A stretch of DNA of 64,000 bases from Azolla caroliniana (taxonomy: Eukaryota; Polypodiophyta), in the NCBI GenBank assembly GCA_043228905.1, contig JBHGNT010000081.1, positions 36,865 through 100,864 on the forward strand. Reading direction: 5' to 3'. The notes beneath the pieces are model-generated. The model saw nothing but the letters and a program-made list of their open reading frames with translations, searched no databases and had not been told where the DNA came from. Position 1 is the stretch's first letter; each line of letters starts with the position of its first letter. Below are positions 42,642-54,022 of this stretch, piece after piece. The position numbers and the translations under genes were made by a program.

Positions 42642-43449
42642 TGTCGTGAAGAAAACCGTCCATAGGCGGAATCGGCGCACCAAGGCGTGGGAACCGGTTC
42701 CTCACGCGCGCACGCTCCAAGTTGTACATAGAAGCGAATTAGGAGGATAATCGGCAGGAACGGGCCCTAACTCAAGTGGAGACAAAGACCGCGCGAACAG
42801 TCTTTTCGGTCGCGCGCGCGAACTGTACGAGTCGGCGGCGTAACTACGCGGATCCGTGAAAAACGGAGCGGATCCCTGTCCTAAAGGGACAGGGAATAAA
42901 GCTGACAGGACGGCCTGCTCGTCGGCCTATATAAGGAGCAGGAAAGAGCTATTGCAGATATCTCGCGGGGAGAGGACGAAGTGCTGCCGAACCGATTTCG
43001 GAGCTGCTCTCTCACTCCTGCTTTCTCTGTCTTCTGCTCCATCGCGTACCTGTGCAGGTTTCGAGGAGGCTTGCGCTGTTCCGTGGAACGCCCCGAGTGC
43101 GTCCTGCAGCACCTCCGACCTGTTTTCCCCTTTTTGTGCGTCGCGACATACAGGGGTCGGCATCTGTTCGCTGCCCTGTTCGTTTTCGTTAGTATCTATT
43201 TCGTGCCCCACCGTGGGTTGTAATACTTTAGTCTGTTATTTTCGTGCATTCATAAGTACATATCTTTCGTTGTTGCGTCCATCTGCGTCGGCGTTTATTT
43301 GTGATCTCTGTTTGTTGGGCCGTGTCCCTGTGCAATCTTCGTTTCTGTGTAATCGGGTCTCTCTCTCTTATCTCTCTCTCTTGCTCTTCGGTCCAAGACC
43401 CCCGTGGTCCCTCCTCCTTTCTGCACGCAAGGGCGTAGTAACCCCGACA
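42642..43449 (+). mobile_element. 3' LTR of element A
   Basis: 808 bp and apparently identical to 36131-36938; TATA box at 42928-42934. Confidence 0.92.
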
Positions 43450-43800
43450 ACGTAGTGCCTTTGCTTCTACCCATTTGGTGCAGTAATCCATGGCTACCAA
43501 TATGTATTTGTTGCCCGTATGGGCCGCCGCTGGTGTGAAGGGCCCTACAAAATCTAATCCCCACTTTTGGAAGGGGTCTAGTGGTAATACGGGCTGGTGT
43601 GGCATCCTTGCGTCCTCCGCGGGTTGACCCATCCGCTGACACAAATCACACTTTCTACAATACTCAAATGCGTCCTTCTGCGTTGTTGGCCACCATAAGC
43701 CCGCCTGCCATACTTTCCGAGCTGTCACGTCGCCCACGTAATGGCCGCCTGCCGTGCCGCAGTGTGCCTCCCATAAAACTGCTTCCTTCTCATCCTGACG
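43450..43800 (-). pseudogene. G1 integrase, N-terminal part
   Basis: Minus-strand frame with the zinc finger end [12 protein letters not shown] and the start of the catalytic core: [13 protein letters not shown] (first Asp), [17 protein letters not shown], ending at the A insertion. ACGT at 43450-43453 is the right-hand target duplication. Upstream, the WQAGLWWPT segment is typical of plant gypsy integrases. A break near 43740-43830 separates it from RNase H. Confidence 0.8.
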
Positions 43801-44753
43801 GACCCCACGTCACCAAATGCCTTCACTTCCTTTATGATATCAAATGCCTTCGACGAGGCAGAAGTGACGGCTTCGGACGGCCAGTTGTTTCTTCTCGTTC
43901 GTGCGTAATTGTGGTGGAGGTAGTCCTGTAGTTAAAAAGTACGTCATTTCCATAAGCCATCGGTCCGGAAAGGTGGATTCCGTTTTTTCTGCAAATGTCG
44001 CTACTCGCAAGATGTCAGCGTCCGGAAAATCGTCGTCGTCTTTCTGTACCGTTTCTCCATTCTCGAGTCTTCTCAAAAAATCCGCCACTGCGTGTTGCGT
44101 TCCTGGTCGGTGCTGAATTACGAAATCGAATTCCTGGAGCAGCAACATCCACCGCGCCAATTTCCTTGTCAGGGCTTGTTTCTCCACCAAATACAATAAT
44201 GCCGAATGATCCACGTGGAACGTGAATTTCCTTCCTAATAAATAGTGTCGGAATTTATTGATGCTATATATCATCCCTAGCGCCTCCCGCTCAGTTGTGG
44301 AATAGTTATGCTCTGTTGCTGACAATTTACGACTCACGTAGTATACTGGCCTTTACCAGTTTGGTTCGGTGAGCTGCATTAGTGCGCTTCCTATTGCTAT
44401 GTCCGAGGCGTCGACGAACACGTGGAATGGCTTTGCCCAAACTGGTGGTTGTACGACGGGAGCCTGTGTGAGCATTATCTTAAGTGCCTCATAGGCCTTA
44501 TCCTCCGTTGCAGTCCATTGGAAAGGAGTCCGATGTACGATAGCGTGTAGTGGCGTGGCGAAGTCCGCCAAATACCGTATCATCCGACTATGCCACCGTA
44601 TTTGTCCTAAAAACCGGCTAAGCGATTTGGTGTTTGTCGGAGTTTTGGCTTGCGTAATCGTGGAGATCTTGTTTGGGTCGACCGCTATTCCCTCTTTGCT
44701 GACTATGTGGCCTAGGAGAGTCCCGCTGGTCACGCCGAAGGCACATTTCGTGG
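43801..44753 (-). pseudogene. G1 reverse transcriptase C-terminus and RNase H
   Basis: From 44753 downwards: FGVTSGTLLGHIVSKEGI is the connection after the reverse transcriptase palm, then SLSRFLGQIRWHSRMI and the RNase H start FHVFVDASDIAIG (44425 region). A stop at 44353 is followed by the rest of RNase H: EHNYSTTEREALGMIYS, FHVDHSALLYLV and RPGTQHAVADFLRR. The palm with the YxDD motif is missing: the frame is cut by the C LTR at 44754 and does not resume at the palm on the far side (54028). G1 lost that piece by deletion. Confidence 0.8.
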
Positions 44754-44881
44754 TGTCGCGTTGTTACGCGAGTGCGTGGAGAAAGGCGGGACCACGGGGG
44801 TCTTGGACTAGGGAGTGATGGAGCGTAGGAAGTCGTGCTTCACCGTTTCCGTGGGCATCCCAGAAGCACACCGGAAGCAAC

Positions 44882-44951
<70 letters not shown>

Positions 44952-45561
44952 TTAACACCGACTCACGCACACACACTCACACGCACAGGCCAACCCGACT
45001 CACACCCTTAAGTACAGGAAATGCAGGAAAGGGGAAGCACCCGACACCAATGAAGACGCGAATATACACAAATAGACGCAAACGTATATATATATATATA
45101 TAAAAGAAGAATACATTCCCGGCGTCGAGCCGGACGAAGGTAGGTTACAGCAGTCGTCTGCTGTCAAGCCGCCGTCGGGGAGCTCACGGGCTCGTCGCGA
45201 CGAGCAGGGTCATGCACAGGAGATGAGTTGAAGCAAACCGTAAGCGAACACGAAGGGGGAAAACAAGAAGAAGAAGAAGAAACTAACTCTAAACCTAATG
45301 GTATACCCTCTAATGCAAAATGGGCAACCCTTTCACAAAGGGCGTTCCCTTCCTTTTATAGAACAAGGACAGGGATGCGTTACAATGTGGGATAAACCCC
45401 GACTTGCATGGGATCGTCTGTCCCGACTTGACTACTCTTCGGCACCATAAAGGCGCCCTCGTTATTCACACTAAATGTATATGGGTGCGTACACACGCTG
45501 CACCCTGCCGATGTAGCCAATGTTTCCCGGTTTCCGCCTCTGGCTGAAATTCTTCATGACA
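44754..45561 (-). mobile_element. 3' LTR of element C
   Basis: Minus strand: TGTCATGAAGAATTT ... ACAACGCGACA. Contains a long (GA)n tract (44883-44948) and a (TA)n tract (about 45090-45101). The last 60 or so bases of U5 are close to those of B and A. Confidence 0.85.
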
Positions 45562-45578
45562 TCCGCCCCCACCTAACC
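45562..45578 (-). other. Polypurine tract of element C
   Basis: Inverse of GGTTAGGTGGGGGCGGA, directly inside the LTR. Confidence 0.75.
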
Positions 45579-45800
45579 GCACATCCACCGGTATGTGCCA
45601 AGTCCGGTTGAAGGGTGAGAGATTTCGGTCGGTGAGAAACCGGTCTCCCGTGATCCGCATCCCGGCTCGCTGCCGGTTTGATCTGTCGGCTTCGATTCTT
45701 CCTTCGCGCTTACCTCCCCGTAGGCTCGTTCGACCCGTCGATGGGTCCTCTGCCGCGATCTCCGTAGTACGCGTACTTCCGCTGGCCCTTGTTCGGCCGT

Positions 45801-46448
45801 TGTCGTGAAGAAAACCGTCCCTTAGTGCAATCGGTGCATAGCGCACGTGAACTGGCTCTTCACGCGTGCGCGCCCTTAATGTATATAATAGGGAATTAGG
45901 TACATAGGTATTTCTTGGGTAGTTAGATTCGGTAGGTAGGAAGTAAATGAGGGAGATGACTCCCTTCTTGACGCTATAAAGGAGAGGGAGACGTAGGGAG
46001 AAGGGATCGGGCATTGAGGAGGACGAAGTGCTGTCAGACTATAACCGAACGCTTTTCCTTTGTTTGTTCTCTATTGCTCTTCTCTGCAGGTTTTCGGGAG
46101 GCTCGCGTTGCTTCGAGGAACGCCTGTGTGCTTCCAGCAACACCTCCATCCTATCCCCTTTCGTGCGCAGACGAGCAAGCATCGACATCTGTTCGCCGGC
46201 CTGTTCGGTTGTAACCGCTCGCGTGCTCTGTTGTTTTTGTGTCACTTGTTAATATACAAACATTCGTGTTTCTCTGTCTCTGTGTCCATTCGTGTCTTCT
46301 GTGTTGACGGGCCGTGTCCCTGTGTTTCTTTGCTCATACGTAACCGATCGTTTCTCTCTTTCTCTTTCCCCTCCTATCACCTGCTCTTCGGTTCAAGACC
46401 TCGGTGGTCCCGCCTCGTTTCTCCACGCACGCGCGTAACAACGCGACA
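45801..46448 (+). mobile_element. 5' LTR of element B
   Basis: TGTCGTGAAG ... CGCGACA. The first 20 bases equal those of A's LTR, the middle differs, and a TATA box (TATAAA) lies at 45975-45980. Confidence 0.9.
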
Positions 46449-46492
46449 TATTTGGTGAACCCGACGTGAAACATGCGGCAGAGGAGTAGAAG

Positions 46493-48615
46493 ATGAGGGG
46501 GTCGGATCTTGCAGAGGCCATGGCTTCGGCCGTGGACCGGATAGTGAGTGCGCGCGAGGGCACCGGCGCCCTTGATAGGGCTATTGAGGCGATCGTCGGT
46601 ATGATCGGCCGGTTCAGTGGAAAGGATGCCATGAGTTATTTGGCGTCCCACCGGGCGGAGATGTTGATGAGGGATATTCCGGAAGAGAGGCGTCTTGCCG
46701 GATTCCCTCGAGTGGCGATGCTGGGCATCCATGCGGAGGTGCTCGAGGTCCGGGCGGAGAGCCGGACCTGGGAGAAGTTCGAAGGACGTCTCCTGGAGAA
46801 ATACGGGCTGGATGACGCGCTTCGACTTTCGAAGCAGGGCTTCATGGAGTGGGTGGAGTCCCCCGACAAAGGAAGAAATGCGTCGGCACTCCTCCGGGAG
46901 TTTGAGGATCGCTTTGCGCGCCTTTCGGCGCTCGATCGGACCGTTCTGGACACAAGTCGTGTCCTACTGTTTGTCAAATCGGTTGATGCACGGGATCGGG
47001 TGCAAGTGGGCTCCTTACTGGAAACCGAAGACGGGCTGACGGCCGACTGGGCCGCGGTAAAAAGAGTCTGCGGCCGTTTCGACAAACGGTGGGAGTGGGC
47101 TGATACAGGGGCGACCGGGGCGGGTCTTGTCGCAGCAAGAAAGCTCGAACCGATACCGCAGGCGCGACGGGAAGAGACCCGGGAGTGGCTCGAAACCGGT
47201 CTGGCTTCGACCGGCGTGGTCAGAGGCTTGTTCGGGGGGACAACTTTGGAGGAGTTGACACGAGCAGTAAAGGATCTCCAGATTGCCCAGGCTCAGAGGG
47301 AAGACGACGATCAGGCTCGTGACCGACGGCCTCCGGCAGGAAATAGGTGCATGTGGTGCGACGAGGTCGGCCACATCCTGAAAGACTGCGGGGACTTTGC
47401 GGAGGCTTTGAGAAGCCGGGTAGCGTACCTGTGGGAAGGTCGGGTGCACGCCAGCGATACCCGGAGGGCCCTGAACCGAAACGACGGGCAAGGAGGAATG
47501 AAAAGGTTGATGGAAGAGGCCGCCGGCACGCGGAGACCGTCCACTACTCAGCGTCAGCCGGTATTCGGGTTGGGGGCAGCGAGGCCCGGAAGGAGAGCAA
47601 AGCCGGGTTCTGGCTGACGGTGCTAGAAGGCCTCGCTGATGCTCGACTAAAGAAAGACGAGGCGGACCGCGTGGAGAAGCGGGTCCAAGAGGTAACCGGG
47701 TGGAGTGACCCGGTCGAAGAAAAGACGGGTTTCGTCGAAGCAGCTTGCTAGAACTACGAGGCTCTGGTTGAAGACAAACAGGTAGGTAAAACCGGAGGGG
47801 CCGGACCCTCACAGAGATACGAAACCCGATTCGGGCCAAAACGGAACGAGGCCGGTGAGTCCAGTGCCCAGGATAACCACAAGAAGGGCGGATACCGTTT
47901 GGGCACGGAGATCGAAAGGACCACGGACCTACGAAAGGTCCTAGAAGAACGAATCCTCGACAACAAGGTGGAACTGTCGTTGCGGGAGGTGCTCGGAATC
48001 GCCAAGAAGGAGTTCCATGACTCCATCGTAGACTTGGTGAAGAGGAAGAGGCTGTCGACGGAGGCAGAACCGGGAAGACCGGTGGAGGTGCGGACGACGC
48101 ACATAGAGGACATGACGCTGGAAGACGAGTGGGCGGAGAGCCACTATTTGAGGCCACATTGGGCCCGAGCGACCACGGAAACCCCGGTGAAGATTGGAGA
48201 TGTTTAGGAACTGGTGGTGGCGCTGGTGGACCACGGTTCAGAAATAAACCTGATGTCCATGGACTTCTACAAGAAGGGGAAATGGCCGATCAACACCAAG
48301 CACGGGTGGAAGATACGGGCGGCGATGCGCGCCACCGAGGAACTACACGGGGCCTGCCCAAACGTGCGAGTCAAGATCGGCGACGTCGAAATAGATCAGC
48401 ACTTCTTTGTGCAGGAGACGTCCTCGCACCCGGTCATACTGGGAGAACCGTACATTACGGCAGCGCGGATGGAGACCAAGGTGCTGGACAACGGGTCGGC
48501 TTACGCGAGGGTCAAGAGTCAGGATGGGCGTCATTCGGTCCAGTTCCTGACGGTGCGACTGAACCACAAGCGAAACCGCGAGTCCCTCGGTGGCGAGAAC
48601 CGAGAGGATTTTTAG
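46493..48615 (+). pseudogene. gag-pro: Element B gag-protease, broken
   Basis: Starts MRGSDLAEAM at 46493 and follows A's protein closely, including the zinc knuckle CMWCDEVGHILKDC. Breaks: a small deletion near 47520 shifts the frame (GCCGGCACGCGG against A's GGCCCGACACGCGG), CAG to TAG at 47749, and CAG to TAG at about 48207. The protease segment LVDHGSEINLMS and the end GAT TTT TAG (48613-48615) are kept. The stops are C-to-T changes of Gln codons. Confidence 0.85.
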
Positions 48616-48649
48616 AGAGGGCTGCCAAGGCGTGGGGCCGCGACAGTCC
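48609..48649 (+). promoter_or_regulatory. Candidate -1 frameshift signal, element B
   Basis: Same U-run and stop as in A. The stem is GGGCTG (48619-48624) with CAGTCC (48644-48649), where an A-U pair of A is a G-U pair here, so pairing is kept despite substitution. Confidence 0.45.
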
Positions 48650-51600
48650 GGACACTCCGGGAAACCCCCACAAATGTACGATAGAGGCGAAACCGAAGAA
48701 ACCTTGTACCATAAGTAGGAATTTTTGTTTCTCCGACAACGGAGGGTGTACGATAGTCGGCATCGTTGGCCGAGAAAAGACAAGGGCGGAAGAGCGACTT
48801 CGGGCGTGCGGAGTTCTCGGGCCCAACGAGGAAATCAATAGTGCCGTGGAGGCGGTCTCCTTCGACGACACCTTGGGAATACTGCGAGAGGTGGTCGGAG
48901 AAGGCCTTAAAGAGGACCAGACGATACCGGTTTGTTCAGAAGAGATGTACGAAGTTATCGCGGACTTCAGTCGAGGGCTCGAGTCGAATCAGACGGCCCG
49001 GGTTAACACGAAGTACAAGACTGTGGACCAGAAGGTAAGGCCAGTCGCGGCACCCTTACCGGAGGGCGGCGAGTTGCGAATCAAGGGGGTCGCGTTGGAC
49101 CCCAGTTTACGAGATCCAGCCTGCATAGGGCACGCCTTCACAGACAGAACGCTAAGGGAGTTCAAAATCGGTGGGGGTGGGTTCCTACTGCCGGCGGAAG
49201 AAGACCGGTTTCGGAGAATGCTCGGAAGGCACGGGAAAGCCTTCGCATTCTCACCGGAAGAGATCGGGTGCGTAGACCCGACAGTCGTGAAGCCGATGGT
49301 GATATTCACGGTACCGCATGTACCGTGGAATCTCAAACCAATTCCGGTACCGAGAGCTCACATCCCGGAGCTGATGGAGCTGTTGAGGCAGAAAGTCGAT
49401 ATGGGCATTCTCGAACTGTCGAGTGCCCCGTACTCGAACCGGTGGTTTACCGTACCAAAGAAGAACGGGACATTGCGCTTCATTCAAGACCTGCAACCGG
49501 TCAACAGAGTGACCATTCGAAACGTAGGAATCAGACCAACGATAGACGAGTTCGCGGAGGCCTTCGCCGGAAGGTCGATCTACTCGGTCGGTGATCTGTA
49601 CTCGGGGTACGATCAGTTCCAACTAGCCGTAGAGAGTAGAGACATTACGACGATGCGGACTCCTCTCGGCCTAGTGCAGATGTGTACCCTGCCACAAGGA
49701 GGGACGAACTCGGTGGCCCACATGGTGAATGCGATGAACAACGTGCTGAGGGATTGTATCTCGGACATCACCATGCCATTCTTGGACGACATCCTGATCA
49801 AGGGATGTCCGGTGGAGAAAAAGGACGAAACGATCGGACTGGACGGATGCCGGAGATTCGTGGCGACACACATTGACGACTACGAGAGGGTGCTGCAGAG
49901 GCTAGAGGACGCGAGGCTCACCTTCTCCGGGGAGAAATCGGCCTTCGGGCAATCAGAGATCATGGTCGTCGGACATCTATGCGGACCGTATGGCCGGAAA
50001 CCGTCTTCGGCTAAGGTAGAAGCCATCTCCGCAATGAAGCCCGACTGTAACTCGGTCACGGAGGCGGAGGTTCTTGGGAGCATGCGCGTTCTACCACATA
50101 TGGATCCCGCACTACACCCACGTTGCCGAGCCGCTATACGGGTTGCTGAAAAAGGGGTGAAAATTCGAGTGGTGAGACAAGCATACGGAGTTGGTCCGAA
50201 AGATGAAGGAGGCTCTTGCTGCAGCTCCCACGCTCGGGAAGGCTGTCTACGAGAAAGGTACTCCCATCTACTTAACGGTAGATACAAGTCCGACCGGGAT
50301 CGGATGGGTCGTCAACCAAGAAGATGAGGACGACATTCGGTTCCCAATCCGGTTCGGCGCGAAGGTCGCCCAGGTTAAACGCGAACTCTGGGGTATCGTT
50401 TCGGCGGTGAAGGCTGATAAAGACTATCTGATCGGGACAGAGGTGATTATCGAGATAGACTGCCTACCGATTCTTGGCATGGTTTCCGGATGCGCAACCC
50501 CGGACCTGGCAATGCTCAGGTGGATAGCGTACATCAAGTCCCTGGATCCGGAAATACGACACATTTCCGGGAAAGACAATGCCATGGACGACATGCTTTC
50601 GAGGGCGCGATTCGACGACGAGGGCGGCATGGTTTCGGAGGACGAGGAAGTCGGCGTGGACTTCTTCGAGGTGGGTTACGTAACAACCGAGGGAGGGAGC
50701 ACTCCAGCACTTAACAATTTCGACGAGAGCAAGTACAACGGGGAGTGGCTGCAGATTGGGGGATTCTTGAGGACGATGACGCCGAACGCGTCATGGACAA
50801 AGAACGAGGCCAACCGGATCCGGAAGAAAGCATACCGATTCTTTCTCCGAGACGGATACTTATGGAAGCACCCGAAGAAAAGAAACGGCATCCCGCTCCG
50901 AGTGGTGGCGATGGAGGAGGAACAGAAAGAGTTGCTGAAGGCCTACCACGACAGCCCCTGGGCTGGACACCATGGGACGCGGGCCACGTTCGAGGAACTG
51001 AAGGGGAAGTACTGGTGGCCGGGACTGTACTGGGACGTGCATTGGTTCGTGACAACTTGTGAGAGCTGTCAGATACACTCCATAGTCCGACATCGGGACG
51101 AGCTTCACCCTACATACCCTCCGGCCATCCATTTCAAATGGATGGTAGATTTGGTGACGATGTCGATGGGCGTAGGGTAGATGCGATATCTGGTGCTGGA
51201 CCGGGAGGACTTGACGAACCAGGTGGAAGGCCGAGCCTTGCAGAACAAAACGACCGCGGCCGTGTGTCGGTTCCTGATCGAGGACGTGATATGCCGGTAC
51301 GGGTGCGTCGGGAAGATCGTGGCTGACTGCGGGGAGTTGGACGACGAAGAGGCCGAGGAACTATTCGACCGGTTAGGGGTCAAGCTCTCGCTCACCACAA
51401 CGTACAATCCGGAGGCGAATGGGAAGGTGGAGCGCGGACACGGACCAATCGTCAAAGCGCTAGTCCGGGCATGCGGAGGCCAGGTCGGGAACTGGCCACG
51501 ACTGTTACCTTATGCCTTGGGGGCGGACCGGACAACGCACAGTTCAGTAACCGGGTTCATGCCGTCAGAGCTCATGTTCGGACAGAAGCCGATCATGCGG

Positions 51601-52110
51601 ATGGAACAGACGATCTCCTCTTGGGCGACAGTGGACTGGAGAGACGAGATGAGTCGGGATGAACTGCTAGCGGCGCGTATCCGACAGCTCGAGCGGAGGC
51701 CAGAGGACGTGGAACGAGTGGTGGAGAGACTTCGGACGGCGAGGATGAGGAACAAAGCCCGGTTCAACCGAACGCACCGGCTCCGACCAAAGAAAATCGA
51801 GGAAGGCGACTGGGTGCTAGTCTACGACAGCAGCCTCGACAACCAGCACCGAGCAACACGGAAGTTTGCAAAGCGGTGGTTTGGGCCTTACGTGGTAACG
51901 AGCGCCAACGACAACGGGACGTATCACCTGGCGGAACTCGACGGTACGAGGATGGCGATACCGGTAGCAGGGAAGCGGATCAAAGCGTTCAAGAAGCGCC
52001 ACGACGGCGAACCGGATCTAAGAGGCCTGGACAGCGACGACGAACAGTCCGAAACGGAGGACGAACCGATGGACGAAGAACCGGAACTCGGACCGGTTTT
52101 CTCCAACTAG
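48616..52110 (+). pseudogene. pol: Element B pol, broken
   Basis: Close homologue of A's Pol with FLDDILIKG, GKDNAMDDMLSR, integrase NPEANGKVERGHG and the YDSSLDNQHR tail intact. Breaks: a frameshift at about 50063 (GAGGCGGAGG against A's GAAATACGG), CGA to TGA at about 50158, TGA at about 50174, an in-frame loss of 24 bases near 50368 (the segment with LSERQRGY in A), and CAG to TAG at 51178. The pol frame is open upstream through the overlap with gag, which supports expression by frameshift in the ancestor. The C-terminus is longer and more acidic than in A. Confidence 0.85.
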
Positions 52111-52159
52111 AGCGCAATTTTGGCGCATGCCGGTGGATGCGCGGTTAGGTGGGGGCGGA

Positions 52160-53465
52160 TGTCGTGAAGAAAACCGTCCCTTAGCGCAATCGGTGCATAG
52201 CGCACGTGAACCGGCTCTTCACGCGTGCGCGCCCTTAATGTATATAATAGGGAATTGGGTACATAGGTATATCCTGGGTAGTTAGATTCGATAGGTAGGA
52301 AGTAAATGAGGGAGACGGCTACCTTCTTGACGCTATAAAGGAGAGGGAGACGTAGGGAGAAGGGATCGGGTATTGAGGAGGACGAAGTGCTGTCGGACCG
52401 TAACCAAACGCTTCTCCTCTGTTTGTTCTCTATTGCTCTTCTCTGCAGGTTTTCGGGAGGCTCTCGCTGCTTCAAGGAACGCCCGTGTCCTTCCGGCAAC
52501 ACCTCCATCCTATCCCCTTTCGTGCGCAAACGAGCAGGCATCAACATCTATTCGCCGGCCTGTTCGGTTGTAACCGCTCGCGTGCTCTGTTGTTTTTGTG
52601 TCACTTGTTAATATACAAACATTCGTGTCTCTCTGTCTCTGTGTCCATTCGTGTCTTCTGCGTTGACGGGCCGTGTCCCTGTGTTTCTTTGCTCATACGT
52701 AACCGGTCATTTCTCTCTTTCTCTTTCCCCTCCTATTGTTGGGAGATAGGTCCCTCCGGATGGGAAGGGAGAAGAACAATGCCGATGAACAAACCGGATG
52801 AGGCGTACTCGGCTATGGAGAGCCGGATGATACAGACCCGGTATGAACCGGATGAGGCGTACTCGGCTACGGAGAGCCAGATGATGCAGACCCGGTGAAG
52901 ACCGGACGAGGAGTACTCGGCCACGGAGAACCGGATGAAGAGACATATTCGTAAATATGTTTTTCTGATAGTTCATCGAGGCTATATTTGTAAATAGCCG
53001 AAAAAGTTATATTAGTATAAATATGACTTAGGGAAAATTTATAGAGTTGTGGTTGTCATTCTTGTTGTGGCAAGAATAGAGAGTGTGCGAAACCGTGTAC
53101 AGAGAGAGAGAGAAAGAGGTCGTTGCCTCTGTTGTAACCGCCCCCTGTGGTGAAGATCCATGAGCACGAGGTTGGTGCCTCAGTGAACTCACTGTTGTAT
53201 ATACTTACATAGTGATAGTTTGCAGCCTGTGGGCTGCCGTGGTTTTTCCCCTAGTTTGAGGGTTTTCCACGTAAACCTCATGTGTATCTTTCTCTCCTCC
53301 TTGTCGAGTTTTATTTCCCGTTTTCTGTGTATGAAAAGAATCTCGGTTGTGGCCGAGCATTGTGTATAAGGAGCGTTGAGTTCCCGTCACCTATCACCTG
53401 CTCTTCGGTTCAAGACCCCGGTGGTCCCGCCTCGTTTCTCCACACACGCGCGTAACAACGCGACA
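52160..53465 (+). mobile_element. 3' LTR of element B, split by a solo LTR
   Basis: 52160-52736 and 53395-53465 are the two parts; joined they match 45801-46448. Confidence 0.88.
52737..53389 (+). mobile_element. Solo LTR inside the B 3' LTR
   Basis: 653 bp, TGTTGGGAGATAGG ... TTCCCGTCA, flanked by the 5-bp duplication CCTAT (52732-52736 and 53390-53394); B's 5' LTR keeps the empty site with one CCTAT. It holds three to four roughly 55-bp repeats around CCGGATGAGGCGTACTCGGC and a TATAAATA box (about 53017). No internal region is present. The TGTTGG start and the 5-bp duplication suggest copia, but the parent element is not in the window, so this is not certain. Orientation is taken from the TATA box. 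Confidence 0.85.
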
Positions 53466-54022
53466 CCGTATGAACGCCTCGTTCCCGTCGTATGCCCTTG
53501 TCCTCTCGCCACCACCTTCCTTCTCCATGGTCTTACATCGCCGCGTCGGCTCGAACCGCCATGGTCTCCGGATTGGTGTGGAGGATCCCCTTTCGGTCTT
53601 CTCCGAACTCGCCTTGTCGGCCCCCTTTCCGGCCAGATCGTGCATCACCGCTCACTCGCATACCGGTGTCCTTTGCATCAGAGGAACACCCCGTAGTAGC
53701 CCGCTTGGCCCTTCCCGTCTTCGTGCTGCTGCAACAGGTCTTGAGTCTTCCGTTTGCCGTCGTCCCCTCGCCCCCACCAGCTTGTCATCCCGGCTTGCCG
53801 TGTCAGTCTTTGCTATTTCGACGGAGCTACCGAGATCTATGAAGCGAGTCTGGAGGATCCTCCTCCGGCCTCTCTAGCCACCCCCTGACTCCGACCATGT
53901 GCAGTCCACTAGGCACTTGTCACCTCGTTCCCGGCACCTCTCCTGTGCCGTCTTTCGCTTCCTTCGCTCGGCACCGCCTGTGCCGAACACTGTCCCTTAG
54001 TCACGCTTTGATCCGGCCCGCA

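Larger units (their letters stand above)
36131..43449 (+). mobile_element. Ty3/gypsy retrotransposon A, apparently intact
   Basis: 7.3-kb element with two 808-bp LTRs, primer site, gag-protease ORF, pol ORF, polypurine tract and a 4-bp target duplication (ACGT). The LTRs look identical in every stretch I compared by eye, and both ORFs are uninterrupted, so the insertion is recent and the copy may be able to transpose. It splits the G1 integrase. Reverse transcriptase lies before integrase, as in gypsy. Protein features (protease D-H-G-S, reverse transcriptase FLDD, the conserved tail LVYDSSLDNQHRATRKFA) resemble, to my knowledge, elements best known from fungi more than typical plant gypsy lineages. 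Base composition is visibly richer in G+C than the host DNA. Confidence 0.92.
45801..53465 (+). mobile_element. Ty3/gypsy retrotransposon B, decayed relative of A
   Basis: Same layout as A, with 648-bp LTRs (5' 45801-46448; 3' from 52160 to 53465, interrupted by a solo LTR), primer site 46453-46470 and polypurine tract 52143-52159. The target duplication is CCGT (45797-45800 and 53466-53469), and the empty site is preserved in element D. LTR copies differ at several positions, so B is older than A. Its ORFs carry stops and frameshifts. Confidence 0.92.
44754..54022 (-). mobile_element. Retroelement C, 5'-deleted (interrupted by B)
   Basis: Left: an 808-bp 3' LTR (44754-45561). Body pieces: 45562-45800 and 53466 to about 54022, separated by element B. 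The body is colinear with the 3' non-coding part of D and E (for example TTCGGCCGTATGAACGCC at 56456 in D is the uninterrupted version of the B insertion site). At about 54020-54028 homology to D/E ends in G1 protease sequence. The gag part, primer site and 5' LTR are missing, together with the G1 reverse transcriptase palm, so one deletion removed both. Confidence 0.75.

Noticed and set aside
36416-42729. Numerous long antisense and alternative-frame ORFs across elements A and B
   Set aside because: They mirror the GC-rich gag and pol coding frames and have no domain of their own; they recur at the same relative places in both elements because the coding strand is conserved.
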